Source: Pseudoips prasinana (Eukaryota > Arthropoda > Insecta > Lepidoptera > Nolidae). Taken from it: a stretch of DNA of 64,000 nucleotides. The notes under the pieces were generated by a model. That model was not told where the DNA came from. It was given only the letters and a program-made list of their open reading frames with translations, and ran no database searches. The stretch is from contig OX621240.1 in the NCBI GenBank assembly GCA_951640165.1, positions 39,126,713 through 39,190,712 on the forward strand, in the 5' to 3' direction. Position numbers and translations under genes: made by a program. This document shows positions 1 through 9,960 of this stretch, one piece after another. The first letter of the stretch is position 1, and each line of letters opens with the position of its first letter.

Positions 1-28
1 GTTCATTATTAGAATACAAAATGGAAAA

Positions 29-735
29 CTATTTGGAAAAGATAATGTTATCCAAATGGTGACCGTTACGCTGCTGGCACTCTTCTAATCTGGAACGAAA
101 ATTGGTGATAACCCGCTGACACATAGCTTTCGATAGTGCTGCCATTTCTAACCTGATGTTTTGTTTCAATTGCGTTAGGTTCTTCGGATTATTCTCATAG
201 ACCTTATCTTTAAGGTATCCCCATAGGAAATAGTCAAGTGGGCTTAAATCGGGGCTTCTGGGAGGCCAGTTGATGTTACCTCTACGTGAAATGACTTTAT
301 TAGGGAATAATTCATAAACAGCTTCAATTGATTGATTTCATGTATGACAAGTGGCCCCGTCTTATTGGGACCACGTTCTTGAATTCAAACCTTGTAACTC
401 CTGCAACTCTGGGCTCAAGAAGTTTCGCAGCATATCGCAATAACGCTCACTATTCACATTGAGCGCTCGGCCTCGTCGATCTTCATGAAAATTAGCAATC
501 TGCTAAAGGCATAATTAGTCCGGACACAACGACTTTTGGGCTGTGCAGAGGTCGCTCATGTTTTCGCCTCGGATTCTCCACTGCCCATTATCGACAATTC
601 TGCTTATTCACATGACCATTCAGGTGAAAGTTGGCTCCGTCATTGAACAACGTTGAGCAGTCACTATTGAATCACCGTTACGATAATAAGCTCGTACGCA
701 AAATGCGCGATACGTCCCTGCGTACTGTTCGATTG
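29..735 (-). pseudogene. Tc1/mariner-type transposase relic
   Basis: Read on the minus strand, the segment ending at the TAG at 29-31 encodes a DDE-type transposase C-terminal half. Recognisable pieces are NFHLNGHVNKQN (about 620-590), DGATCHT (about 345), NWPPRSPDLSPLDYFLWGYL (about 275-215) and a terminal part with CQRVITNF and LDNIIF. The D-rich PDLSPLDYFLWG block is typical of Tc1/mariner-superfamily transposases of insects. An N-terminal-like piece, RAYYRNGDSIVTAQR, lies at about 700-650 and joins almost directly to the catalytic part, so the middle of the protein is deleted. In-frame stops occur in the GATCHT block and after QNCR, and there is a frame change near 490. The element is dead. 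The terminal inverted repeats were not located, and one may lie outside the window. Confidence 0.85.
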
Positions 736-745
736 CAACTAAAAT

Positions 746-1349
746 TGCACAAAATGACAGACTTAACAATCCCCTCCCCGCGCTCCCCTGCCGCTCCGAG
801 TCAACTTCAGCGCCGAAACAAATACCCGATACTCTTTTTGGACACCATGTATATTTATAACGAATTATTTTTAAATAAAATAAAGAAAGTCTAAGTATAC
901 GACACAATCAGTATGATATATTTTTTTAGGAAACTGAAGTCCTGTATTATGCCTTTTATGGCTTTTAATACTGGGAACGGCAGATGTTAGTACGTGAAAT
1001 ATTATGCGATTTCGTGGGCTTGATGAGTGTATTCTGTACTTAAATAAATATATGTTTCTATATGGTACAAGATGGAATTATCTGATCCATACACACCACA
1101 AACAAACAAAATAGCACTTTAAATAGATTGTCTTGGAAAAAATAATATTTTGTATTCCAAACAGACAAAAGGAATACGAAATCCTTAGCCATTCATCGTC
1201 CCAAATCAAACATGTCAAGTTTACAAATCTAACATATCTAGGTACAAAAAAGGCAGACATACGCAAAAAAAATATCTATCTATCTATTGAAATAAAGTCA
1301 AACATCTTCAAATGTTTTTTGGTAATTTCCTCTTGTTTTTGACAATATT
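746..1349. other. No recognisable feature
   Basis: AT-rich sequence with only short chance reading frames. The sequence around 760-800 is C-rich and may be an untranslated part of the neighbouring transposon relic. Confidence 0.5.
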
Positions 1350-1478
1350 TATGTACTGCATTCATGGATATACAAAGGTTTTTTATATATCAATGACCGC
1401 ATTGTGAGCTTGACAAGTACAATGTATGTTAATACCCAAGTACTGTATAATTTTTATTATTTCATTTACATACTAATG
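1350..1478 (+). repeat. Repeat W, retroelement 3'-UTR-like
   Basis: A stretch containing GCATTGTGAGCTTGACAAGT followed by a GTATGTTAATACC block is shared with 21940-22030, where it ends in GAATAAATTTC. The polyadenylation-like end suggests the 3' UTR of a LINE whose coding part is not attached here. Confidence 0.5.
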
Positions 1479-1511
1479 TAATATTTTTTCTCATTAAAGG
1501 ATGTATCCTTT

Positions 1512-1820
1512 ATCTGATTTATGTTCGATCGTCCTGGCCTTCCTCTTCCCCTCTTTTCTCCAACCTTTCCTTACATGATGTTTTTACAAGTCTCGTGTCG
1601 TCTCAATTTGCCCAGCATCTTTCCTCTTCTATCAATAGTTCTTAATATACACCTTCTCATGTTTACTATTCATAAAACCTTTACATTAGTTTTTCTCTCT
1701 GTGCTACTATTTCGTTCCATTCTTCGCTAGCACCACATCTCAAATGTTTCCAGTCTTTCTCTGCCTCTTTGTGTCATTGTCTATGTCGCACAACGATATA
1801 ATGCAATGCCCAGATGTAAG
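1512..1820 (-). pseudogene. LINE reverse transcriptase C-terminal relic
   Basis: The minus strand keeps pieces of the C-terminal region of an RTE-like endonuclease-reverse transcriptase: IALYRCAT (about 1800), QRGRERLETFEMWC (about 1770-1730), LRTIDRRGKMLGKLRRHE (about 1650-1600) and GKVGEKRGRGRPGRS (about 1560-1520). The order matches the family, in which this region follows the thumb. Several stops and frame changes separate the pieces. The catalytic palm is absent. It directly abuts an H element on its upstream side. Confidence 0.75.
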
Positions 1821-1825
1821 GTTTT

Positions 1826-2075
1826 CATCATCATCACAACACCCGCAAAAAGTCCACTGCTCGACAAAAGCCTCCTCCAAGAATCATCTTGTGGGGATAT
1901 GCCATAATTGCCACTCTTGGCAAACGGGTCAGCGATCGCAGTATGATGCTTATAGTACACAGAAAGACGCTGCTGCCCGTCTTCTGGTAAATATTCCCTC
2001 GGGACGACTTCTACTCCCCCCACTAGATGAGATGGGGTGAGGATATTCTTTATGGCCGTCAGCCACACAGCCTAA
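1826..2075 (-). mobile_element. Element H, copy 1
   Basis: Defining copy of a non-autonomous repeat. Read on the minus strand it opens near GTGTGGCTGACGGC, passes a conserved CCTCGGGA/GACGGGCAGCAGCGTC region and a TGCGATCGC-GACCCGT-TGCCAAG block, and ends in AGCAGTGGAC followed by a (GAT)n run. The last part resembles the 3' end of LINE G, including the remnant NYGIS and WRRLLSSSG reading. No full-length frame exists. Confidence 0.75.
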
Positions 2076-2102
2076 GTTAGCATAAGATTTTATTAAACAC
2101 TA

Positions 2103-2512
2103 TCTGTCCTATCCCCGCGGTTTGTCTGCGTTAAACTAAATAAATGATATGTAGGCCTATGTGTTATTCGGATATCCGATTCAATGCGGATGGCGCCCGA
2201 GAGGCGCCATGGAAATATTTTACCTGTGGCGTTTGGTTTACATTCAATATCGAGTCGCAACTACACTTAAAAGACAAATGAGAAAACGCAGCAATTTTCA
2301 ATTCATGGTGGATGGCACTTAAATAGCGCTGTCACATTCCCTTGCGCTTGGCTCCTCAAAGGCGCCACGAAATATTTGGTAGTCTACCGCACTGAACCGG
2401 ATATATAAGCTAGATTACTCCAAAGTTTTATTAAAATCCGTTCCATAGTTTTTGCCTGAAACAATAACAAACATACTCACAAACTTTCACATTTATAGTA
2501 TTAGTAGGATTT
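2103..2512 (+). repeat. Element D, divergent long copy
   Basis: Begins with CCCCGCGGTTTGTCTGCGTT and ends TATAGTATTAGTAGGAT, the limits of one D subfamily (compare 39238-39450). About 200 bases in the middle, including two GGCGCC-containing stretches near 2195 and 2360, are not seen in the other copies. Confidence 0.6.
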
Positions 2513-2964
2513 TTAACATTTCATAATATTTTGTATGTAACTAGGCGTCCTTTGTTACACAACCATCCGAAAGATCCGATATTTTAAGACATAGAAATGC
2601 AAATAAAAATAATTATATTTCAAAGTTTTATTATACTATTGAAAATTGCTCATAAATTCAAGTAAAACCATTAAAAATGTAAAATTATACAGCGTTGATT
2701 TTACGTCACTAATCCCTTCCAGTATTTTGCCATTGCCATGATCAAAACACGTGTATATGGAGTTGCGAACTGTACCACTGGAAAATGATACGTATGTTCA
2801 GCGAATGTCCTCTTCAGTAAACGTTCATAATTACCGTAACAAATAGGAAAATCAAAACGAAAAAACTACAGCGGAAAATTAATTCATTAATAATAATAGT
2901 TATATGTTGTAACCTCGTCAATTAGGTACTATAACAACAACAGTAGTATTATGGGAGTCATTAT
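2513..2964. other. No recognisable feature
   Basis: AT-rich and without a credible reading frame or match to the repeat families of this window. Confidence 0.5.
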
Positions 2965-3099
2965 CATCATCATCATATCAGCCGAAAGACGTCCACTGCT
3001 GGACAAAGGCCTCCTCCAAAGATCTCCACAATTGCCGGTCTTGCGCTATTCGCATCCAGCAGTTTCCAGCGACCCGCACAAGAGCATCGGTTCATCTAA
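2965..3099 (-). mobile_element. LINE G 3' end, copy 1
   Basis: Minus-strand 3' terminus of an RTE-like LINE: the codons of a TRWTDDLV-like to QQWTSFG C-terminus, then an (ATG)n tail at 2965-2980. It is 5'-truncated inside the last part of the ORF. Confidence 0.8.
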
Positions 3100-3103
3100 A
3101 TCA

Positions 3104-3190
3104 AAATATATTGAAGCTTAATTTTTATAGCATTATTCACATTACAAAGCGTCTATCTAATGCAAAGCAATGTATTGCGAATAATTTTGT
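3104..3190 (-). mobile_element. SINE O tail fragment
   Basis: Contains the ATAGCATTATTCACATTACA block, which ends the O family in the full copies at 31488 and 40190. No head remains. Confidence 0.5.
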
Positions 3191-3745
3191 TATACATTAA
3201 AACTTTATAGATTGGGAGGAGTTATCGATTTACACACTATACATTACAGACACAATATTTAAGGCCCAGAATTTGGCCGGCTCGGTTTTGTGTAATTCAT
3301 TTCTTTTGAGGTTGGTTAATAGCGTAACATATTATGTAACATTCGATAGTTAGCATTGAATTTAGTGTTAGGTTATTTTTTCTTTAATTGTTTAAAATAC
3401 ATAAATTAAATTGAATGGAGTTATATATTTAGAACATTTGATAAGTATTTTTTTGTAAGGGATAATCTCTGAAATTACCCAACTGATTTCAAAAATTCTT
3501 TCACATTCAGAAGACTAATTTTTGGCGAGTAACGGGGAGAGGTTTGTAAATTACATTTAGAAAAAAATTGAAATTCGAAAATTTCATACTTTTCCTATTA
3601 TTTGGTACTACGCTTCGAAATGTATTGATGATACATAAACATGTACAACATGGAGCAGTCATGTCTCTCTTCTCAGGCATGAATCTCTTTCTGGGCTGAC
3701 TCGTGATTTGAACTTAGAACCTCATTACTTGTTGTAGAAAACGCT
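3191..3745. other. No recognisable feature
   Basis: AT-rich and without a coding signal. It leads into the double hairpin at 3750. Confidence 0.5.
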
Positions 3746-3749
3746 ACCT

Positions 3750-3861
3750 GTTGACCGCCGTTGGTGTAGACCAACGGCGGTCAACATCTTACAACATGTA
3801 TTGTCTCTACGTGACCCCAGGTGGCGTGGCTCTACACCCCACCTGGGGTCACGTAGAGACA
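3750..3861. repeat. Two adjacent perfect hairpins
   Basis: Hairpin 1 has 15 bp perfect arms at 3750-3764 and 3771-3785 with a 6 nt loop. Hairpin 2 has 23 bp perfect arms at 3802-3824 and 3839-3861 with a 14 nt loop. Both are much more GC-rich than their surroundings. Flanking GTTGTAGA and TCTTACAAC extend the first stem imperfectly. No ORF is present. A MITE or an inverted duplication is possible. Confidence 0.85.
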
Positions 3862-4027
3862 TTATATTTTATGTTATTATACTCAAGTAAGTAATATGTC
3901 GGTGTTTAGGAAGTCGGACGTTAAGGTATCTTATGGGTGCTTGACCTTTAGATTAAAAGATTTCGTTTGTTTTTATTGTCATCTACTCGAAGTGTCTGTT
4001 TGACCCTGCCGGTCGCATGTTTACAGG

Positions 4028-4175
4028 GTGAAACTCTGTTTGGTTCCAAGGCAAAGGCTATTCCCGTATAAAATACAATTTGGGCCTCATGGGGAATACT
4101 GTTGTTACCTTTGGGTGGGAGAACCGGTTTACTTAGTTGGACCTATGCACTCAGTTCAAAGACGAGCTATGCGGA
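4028..4175 (+). pseudogene. LINE RT thumb-region relic
   Basis: An open frame reads HGEYCCYLWVGEP and then MHSVQRRAMRI. This matches the pattern (hydrophobic-C-S-LWAGAP ... iQRRAvRi) that follows the palm domain in lepidopteran Jockey/CR1-group LINE polymerases. Only about 50 codons survive. The frame runs directly into element J, which supplies the end of the apparent ORF. The apparent start at 4028 is a chance ATG or alternative start. Confidence 0.6.
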
Positions 4176-4494
4176 TAAATAAAATTAAAATAAAAAAGGT
4201 TTTTATTCACGTAGACTTTAAAAAAGCGCTTGTAAATAGTCAGAACATGTTTGTAGTAATATTGTTGTATACATTATTATTTCTAGTAGCATAGATATTT
4301 AGGTACACATTGTATGAAAACATTTATAAAATGTATTTTATTATAGCATTGATATTAAGCTAGCTCGTATCAAGTTATTGTCAAGAGATTATGTTTAATT
4401 ATCTAGTTTAAATCTAATATTTTTACTACATACTGTCTTTGGTTCTGTCTATATTAAGGTATTATTATTATGACGGACCTTGATAGGGCATTAG
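4176..4494 (-). repeat. Element J, copy 1
   Basis: Defining copy. On the minus strand it ends in GTCTACGTGAATAAAAACC followed by an A/T-rich run, which looks like a retroelement 3' end with an AATAAA signal. The upstream limit is the GACGGACCTT block near 4485. Further copies lie at 25789, 51402 and 59931. Confidence 0.65.
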
Positions 4495-4789
4495 AATGAT
4501 TTTGAATTTATTAAAAATTGTAGCTGTTTTTAATTAAAGCAAAAAATAACAATTTCGTCTGATAAACATCATACATTACAGCGTTTAAGTTCTTGGCGGG
4601 GATGAAGGGGGATGCCTTGTCCCTTTCTGGATAAAACACTGAAGCTATGTAGCTTGTACGACTCTTCTACAAGAGAAGTCATATGTTAGTACAGTGTGGA
4701 AGGTGGAAGGGTTATTAGTTCACGTGGAAACAGAGTGCAACAGCTGCGTACCATCTTTATCAATTTATATGTTCAATTCTAGTGTATAA

Positions 4790-5306
4790 TGACTACCTCG
4801 TTGACCTGGTGTGTTCAACCACAAATGAGGTCCTGGATACAAATCCTGGGTCAGGCCATAAAGCGATTTTTTGAGACTTCCTGTAAAGAAAATATCTCAG
4901 TATCTTGACTGCACGTGCGGCGCAGCAGCAAAGATAATCCCTTCGCCGTTTCGTGTCGTTGGTTCGAGACCCGCGCCGGACAGCTACCTATTTGTATGAC
5001 CCATAAATAGTTATTATGAGTCTTGATATTGTAATTTGTATCCGTCCATTATATGTCTGTTAAGTACCCGCGGCCAGGGATAACATTGCTTAGGGCGGGG
5101 GTTGTCTTTAAAAAAAATGTATCAGCTCGAAGTCTGGCAGTTGGCGATATTTGACCATCTTGTCTCGGAATTAAGCCGTCGGTCCTGTACCTGACCTATT
5201 TGCAGTCGTGTTGCTAGTCCTCCCATTTGATCATAAGAGTGATGAAATAGGAAGAACCCCGTTTTTGTGCACACGCCAAAATTCTACTAGAAGGACATTA
5301 TTATTG
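4790..5306 (+). mobile_element. SINE C, interrupted by SINE F
   Basis: The left part (4790-4904) has the tRNA-like head with a degenerate A box and B box (GATACAAATCC). The right part (about 5121-5306) carries the body and ends AGAAGGACATTATTATT. The two halves join cleanly in the C consensus at CTCAG-CTCGAAGTCTGG when the F insertion is removed. Confidence 0.85.
4905..5118 (+). mobile_element. SINE F nested in SINE C
   Basis: tRNA-like head starting GACTGCACGTGCGGCGCAGC with a GGTTCGAGACC B box, followed by the ACCCATAAATAGTT core and a GTTGTCTTTAAAA end. The short direct repeat GTATC at 4900-4904 and 5119-5123 may be the target-site duplication. Confidence 0.85.
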
Positions 5307-5374
5307 TTACACAAACATTTTTACCAGCAAAACAAGTAATCAAAGAATGAACCACAACATTTTTTTTTTTATAT

Positions 5375-5616
5375 ATAGGGACAATGTCACATAGATCATC
5401 CTAGCCCCAAACTAAGCAAAGCTTGTACTATGGGTACCAGGCGACGATATACATACTTATATAGGTAGATAAATACTTATGTACATAGAAAACATCCATG
5501 ACTCAGAAACAAATATTCGTGCTCATCACACAAATATTTGCACTTACCGGGATTCAAACCCAGGACCACCAGCTTCGTAGGCAGGAGCACTACCAACTAG
5601 GGTACGGTGACCGTCA
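5375..5616 (-). mobile_element. SINE A, copy 1
   Basis: Defining family. On the minus strand it has a tRNA-like head with A box TAGCC(C)TAGTTGGTAG and B box GGTTTGAATCC (GGTTCGAATCC in most copies), and an anticodon-loop-like CTACGAA (Arg ACG type). The core ATTTGTGTGATGAGCACGAA, a TATATAAGTATGTATATCGT region and a GACATTGTCCC end follow, with an A/T-rich tail. Confidence 0.9.
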
Positions 5617-5971
5617 TGCGTCGTCAACAATGCCACAGTACAATTGCATGCAAATAAAATAAAATAACTGTTATGTCGTTGTCCTTGTTAAATGGTAGCA
5701 AATTATATCCAGTAGCTAAATTACCAACGTCAAAACTCAATGTAATAAGAACTGGTCCAGCAGGACTATAAAAGCGGTATATCAAAAGGTTCAACTGCAT
5801 GGACCATGTAATAAAACTAGATGTGCATCGTTTTCCTTCAACTATATGAACGAAACCTCGATAAAAATGCAAAATGGACAACTAGATATTAACCGACTTC
5901 AAAAAAGGAGACCATTATTAATTCAACTTACGTACGTTTTGTAATCATTATTATTATTCACACAAAGCCAT
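5617..5971. other. No recognisable feature
   Basis: The minus-strand frame at 5624-5881 shows no family resemblance, and I regard it as chance. Confidence 0.5.
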
Positions 5972-6145
5972 CTGACAACCAGATAACTAATACATATACT
6001 ACTTTTCTTTTGTAAATACATACTACCATAGATAATTACACTCAGACTCAGTCAATTACCAACAGACATATTCATGCACAAGAATAAACACAATTATATT
6101 CGTATTAATAAAGACAAGCATTTACCAAACACGCCAACCATATAC
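5972..6145 (-). mobile_element. SINE B, degenerate copy
   Basis: Retains TACTACTTTTCTTTTGTAAA, the CAGACTCAG block and the end CATTTACCAAACACGCCAAC, which corresponds to the A-box side of the B head. The B box is destroyed. The adjacent LINE G insertion begins 7 bases later. Confidence 0.6.
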
Positions 6146-6151
6146 CACGAT

Positions 6152-6499
6152 AACCATACATCATCATCATCATCATCATCATATCAGCCGAAAGACGTCC
6201 ACTGCTGGACAAAGGCCTCCCCCAAAGATCTCCACAATTGCCGGTCTTGCGCTATCCGCATCCAGCGATTTCCAGCGACCCGCACAAGATCATCGGTCCA
6301 TTTTGTAGGGGGCCTGCCCACGCTGCGTCTTCCGGTTCGTGGTCGCCACTCGAGAACCTTTCTGCCCCAGAAATGTTGAGATCCGCAGGCGAACCAAAGT
6401 AACCGACATAGCCGTAAGAATTGCTAAGCTGAAGTGGCGGTGGGCAGGGCACATAGCTCGTAGAGCCGACGGCCGCTGGGGCAGAAAAAAACCATACAT
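6152..6499 (-). mobile_element. LINE G 3' end with inverted 5' segment
   Basis: 6160-6372 is the 3' end of LINE G on the minus strand. 6373-6489 is the immediately upstream coding piece but on the plus strand (reading TKVTDIAVRIAKLKWRWAGH, then IARRADGRWGRK). Both pieces contain TGGGGCAGAAA at the same element position. The 10 bp direct repeat AACCATACAT flanks the whole at 6152-6161 and 6490-6499, so this is one insertion event whose 5' part was inverted during reverse transcription (the twin-priming pattern known from L1). Confidence 0.88.
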
Positions 6500-6736
6500 A
6501 TTACGTACATATGTAGGTTTTAAACATATATGTTTTAACGACAAAAGGCAACTATGTTTATTTAATTACGTCGGGTGAAGGCAAGGCCTGCAACAAGAGG
6601 CCTGACTCCCACTCACATAGAGCCAGTAAGCGAGCGCGTACCACATCTTCATTTTCACAAAGCCCAGTAAGCAACCAAGACCACCATCAAACAGTTCACT
6701 GAAATTAGTTTTTAAGTTTGTAGTTAATCTTTTTAT

Positions 6737-7111
6737 TATGACTGCCTCGTTGGTCTAGCGGTAGCGTGTTCACCCGCAGTTAATGAGGTCCTGGGTTCAA
6801 ATCCTGGGTCGAGCCAAAAGTGATTTTGGGACTTTTCTGTAAAAAGAAAAATTTCTCAGCCCGAAGTCTGGGAGTTGGCGGTATTATACCCCCGTGCCTC
6901 GGAGAGCAGGTAAAGCCACCGGTCCTGTGCCTGACCTTTTTCCGGTCGTGTCGCTAAGGCGTCCCATCGGATCATGAGAGTGATGGAATAGAAAGTGCTT
7001 CTGTGTTTGCGCTCACTTTTGAGCACTATAATATGTCCCGCGCAGATGGCCAATCTCTGTTGAGACTGGCCGCCGTGGCCGAATTCGGCTAGGAGGACAT
7101 TATTATTATTA
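6737..7111 (+). mobile_element. SINE C, complete, with TSD
   Basis: Best copy of the C family. The tRNA-like head (GGTCTAGCGGTAGCGTG A box; GGTTCAAATCC B box; TTCACCCGC anticodon arm, Glu-like) is followed by a CCGAAGTCTGGGAGTTGGCG body and ends GGCTAGGAGGACATTATTAT. The 13 bp direct repeat TTAATCTTTTTAT at 6724-6736 and 7112-7124 is the target-site duplication. Confidence 0.93.
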
Positions 7112-7205
7112 TTAATCTTTTTATATCACTATCTCTGAAAGTTACATTATGTACCTTCACTAGGTTAGAATTAGCTTTAATGAAATTAAATTCTAAACAG
7201 AATCC

Positions 7206-7364
7206 ATGGGGGTGATTGAAAAGGTAAACAAACCTACAAAATGGGTCAACAATTTAGTTTTGGTCAGGAACCCCAATGGGAAATTGAGAGTGTGCATAAA
7301 TCCAAGAGAGCTTAACAAGTTTATCAAACAGCCAAAATATCAGTTGCCCATCAACAACTTATGA
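7206..7364 (+). pseudogene. Ty3/gypsy-type RT fragment
   Basis: A 52-codon open frame reads MGVIEKVNKPTKWVNNLVLV, then NPNGKLRVCINPRELNKFI and YQLPI, and stops at TGA 7362-7364. This is the N-terminal finger region of LTR-retrotransposon reverse transcriptase (the pattern G-I-E-V-P-W-V-N-V-K-P-G-K-R-C-D-R-L-N is conserved in gypsy pol). The catalytic YVDD region is absent and no LTR was recognised nearby. It is the only clear LTR-element coding trace in the window. Confidence 0.85.
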
Positions 7365-7654
7365 TCTTATTTTTACTTAAAACATCACAACAAGAATAAT
7401 TTTGTGAAAAATACATTCCATGCAATACACCCAGTACTTCGTTGCGTCCCTGGCCTTGGCGGTCGATGTAGTCGCAATAATACGTGCTCGTAATTCCTGA
7501 GTGGATTGGGTACGGGGAATAACTGAGGTCGGCAATTGATGATTAAATTTGGTTGGTTGTGAAGTAGGCCAGATATTTGATGCTGACATCAGCCCACTAA
7601 GATATAACACTCATAAGATGATCCCTGAAACTGACGGATAGCATAACAATGACC
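7365..7654. other. Unassigned
   Basis: A 77-codon minus-strand frame (7377-7610) lies here beside the gypsy relic. It resembles no protein I know and may be more of the same dead element. Confidence 0.4.
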
Positions 7655-7880
7655 TCCCGAACGAATTTCGGCCACAGCGGCCAGTCTCAATGGAGACTAG
7701 CCTATTGCGCAGGACATATTATAGTGCACAAGTGCGTGTGCGTAAACACAGGGACACTTTCAATTCCATCACTCTCATGATCTGATGGGACGACCAGCGA
7801 CACGACCGGAAAGAGCTCACGTACAGGACTTTTCGTGCTCTCCGAGGCACGGGGGTGTAATACCGCCAACTTCCAGGCTT
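7655..7880 (-). mobile_element. SINE C, head missing
   Basis: The body and 3' end of C (TTTCGGCCACAGCGGCCAGT ... GAGGCACGGGGGTGTAATAC) are present. The sequence after 7880 departs from C before the tRNA-like head, so this copy is 5'-truncated or rearranged. Confidence 0.8.
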
Positions 7881-7976
7881 TGGTCTCCAAGGGCCTCGAA
7901 CCGCGGGAGTCACAGCAGTTACTGACGGATAGCACAAAATGCATGAGAGCGTTAATACGCAAAAACTATAAGTTAT

Positions 7977-8215
7977 TTAAATTTCTCAGTTTATAGCTTT
8001 ATTCGCAATGCAAAGTTTTAAGCTAATATCACAAATGGGAAATAAAAACTCTATCAATCCTGAGTAGACGCTTTGCGTTAAGCTGCGAACGATACACACA
8101 AGCAGATTACATAACAGTCTCTCTTGCTACCATCCGGGATGCGAGTGTAATCCATCGGCCTTGTCTTCTCCAAACATGGCCGACTGATATGTTCACAGTT
8201 GCATGTGAAAGATCA
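7977..8215 (-). mobile_element. SINE O, copy 1
   Basis: Contains the family blocks TAGCTTTATTCGCAATGCAA, TTTGCGTTAAGCTGCGAACG (tRNA-like A-box side) and AACATGGCCGACTGATATGT. The B-box region is degenerate. Confidence 0.65.
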
Positions 8216-8260
8216 TTTCCTTCTAAGAAAAACCTTCCAAACTATTAATATCTAGGGACA

Positions 8261-8503
8261 TATCTAGGGACAATGTCACACAGATCATCCTAGCCCCAAA
8301 CTAAGCAAAGCTTGTACTATGGATACCAGGTGACGATATACATGCTTATATGGATAGATAAATACTTAAATACATAGAAAACATCCATGACTCAGAAACA
8401 AATATTCGTGCTCATCACACAAATATTTGCACTTACCGGGATTCAAACCCAGAACCACCAGCTTCGTAGGCAGGAGCACTACCAACTAGGCTACGGTGAC
8501 CGT
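8261..8503 (-). mobile_element. SINE A, copy 2
   Basis: Near full length. The tail side is preceded by a short duplicated ATATCTAGGGAC at 8249-8260, perhaps part of the target or a tail slip. Confidence 0.9.
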
Positions 8504-8544
8504 TAATTTTACTATTTTTATTTTAATATTTATTTAAAGAGCTT

Positions 8545-8680
8545 TGTCAAATTTTAGCTCTGTAGCATTATTCGCACTGCTAAGCGTAAATATAATTTAA
8601 AAAATGGGAAATCCCAAGTTTATTCGTTCGGCAGGTCTCTACCCAGCACCTTCTACCAATCCAGGGTAGTGTTAAGCTAT
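8545..8680 (-). mobile_element. SINE O fragment
   Basis: Tail and B-box side of O (GTAGCATTATTCGCACTGC ... GTTCGGCAGGTCTCTACCCA). It stops just after AATCCAGGGTAG. Confidence 0.6.
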
Positions 8681-8743
8681 TGTCACGTTTGGGCTTCGAA
8701 CTCTAGTACCACTAAGGGTTTTTTGTGGCTTTTGGAACAGCGC

Positions 8744-9106
8744 TAGAATGTTCTAGATAATACCAGAACAAAAGAAAAAGGATAGCAGATGAAAAGGGCA
8801 TACAAAGTTCTAAATGTAAAAATTTACATTAGATGTTTCCAGAATAATTAGAAAGAGATAGAGCTAGTTTGATGAATGAAAAGAAAGAGATAGGTGAAGA
8901 CAAGGACAGAAGCATTACGACTAATCTGTCATATAGGCGAGTTTTCTAGAAAGAAAAATCTGCCTTACGAAATGTTTTAAATTAGGAACAATTTAGGGGT
9001 ATATAAGCGGAATGTTAAAGCAGAACACTTTAGTTCTAATTCAAGTGAAATCCAAGACGAATTTAGAGGAAGTAATCTGAGTAGAAAACTGAACACGTAG
9101 GTAAGT
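8744..9106 (+). promoter_or_regulatory. Promoter-like region with heat-shock-like boxes
   Basis: GAATGTTCTAGAT at 8746-8758 and TTCTAGAA at 8944-8951 fit the nGAAnnTTCn pattern of heat-shock elements. TATATAAG lies at 9000-9007. About 100 bases further, ACGTAG|GTAAGT at 9095-9106 is a strong 5' splice-site match. No coding exon follows within the window. It could be a solo LTR fragment or a displaced gene promoter, and the motifs could be chance in AT-rich DNA. Confidence 0.35.
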
Positions 9107-9704
9107 GATCATTGACAGTAAACATACCAAATTGTTAAATTTTTTACCTGCTACAATTTTGTTTTTTTATAAAATTTTCGATAAAACGTATATTTTTGGA
9201 GATATTTGCAAAAAACCAATGAAAAACGTGAAAAAATTGCAATTTTTCAATTGCCAATAACTTGAAAAGTATTGGATTTTTTTAAAAACTTTGATATTTA
9301 TTGTTTGTTATTTTGAAAAAAAAATTCACCCCCGGGAAGGGGTGGCAGGTTGGTTGCGGAGTTCAAATCATTTTTACTTTTGAATTTAAGGGTAAGATGA
9401 ACCTAATTCCAAAATTGTATGTAATCGGTTCACAGTAAAAAAATTCGGAGCAATAATGCTTCAATGACTGCACTAACAGTGCCAAGTGTTCGCTACACAG
9501 TGTGAACTGTGCCGTGTACGTCAGGACATTAACTTCGGCAGTGCTCGTCACGGGAACTGTACTGTACGTTCTGAAGTGCACTACGTGTGGACTCTAGCTG
9601 AGAACTAGTCCCCAGGACTCTGAGTACGGGTGTTCTGTTATCTTAGATGCGAACCAACCGTCACTGTCGACGCAAATAAAAGTTCCTGTGCAAACACTAG
9701 TTTT
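9107..9704. other. Unassigned, possibly LTR-like end
   Basis: AT-rich to 9350, then more GC-rich. CAAATAAAAGTTCCTGTGCA near 9673 looks like a polyadenylation end. The frame at 9363-9581 on the minus strand shows no family resemblance. Confidence 0.35.
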
Positions 9705-9959
9705 GACGGTCACCATAGCCTAGTTGGTAGTGCTCTTGCCTACGAAGCTGGTGGTCCTGGGTTCGAATCCCGGTAAGTGCAAATATTTGTGTGATGAGCA
9801 CGAATATTTGTTTCTGAGTCATGGATGTTTTCTATGTATATATGTATTTATCTATGTATATAAGTATGTATATCGTCGCCTGGTACCCATTGTACAAGCT
9901 TTGCTTAGTTTGGGGCTAGGATGATCTGTGTGACATTGTCCCCAGATATTATTATTATT
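9705..9959 (+). mobile_element. SINE A, copy 3, complete
   Basis: Complete from GACGGTCACCATAGCC to CCCCAGATATTATTATTATT. The ORF that can be read through it is a by-product shared by all intact copies. Confidence 0.93.
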
Positions 9960-9960
9960 T

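Noticed and set aside
9724..9924. 66-codon frame repeated at several loci, resembling a conserved small protein
   Set aside because: It is the readthrough of SINE A; conservation reflects the shared SINE sequence.
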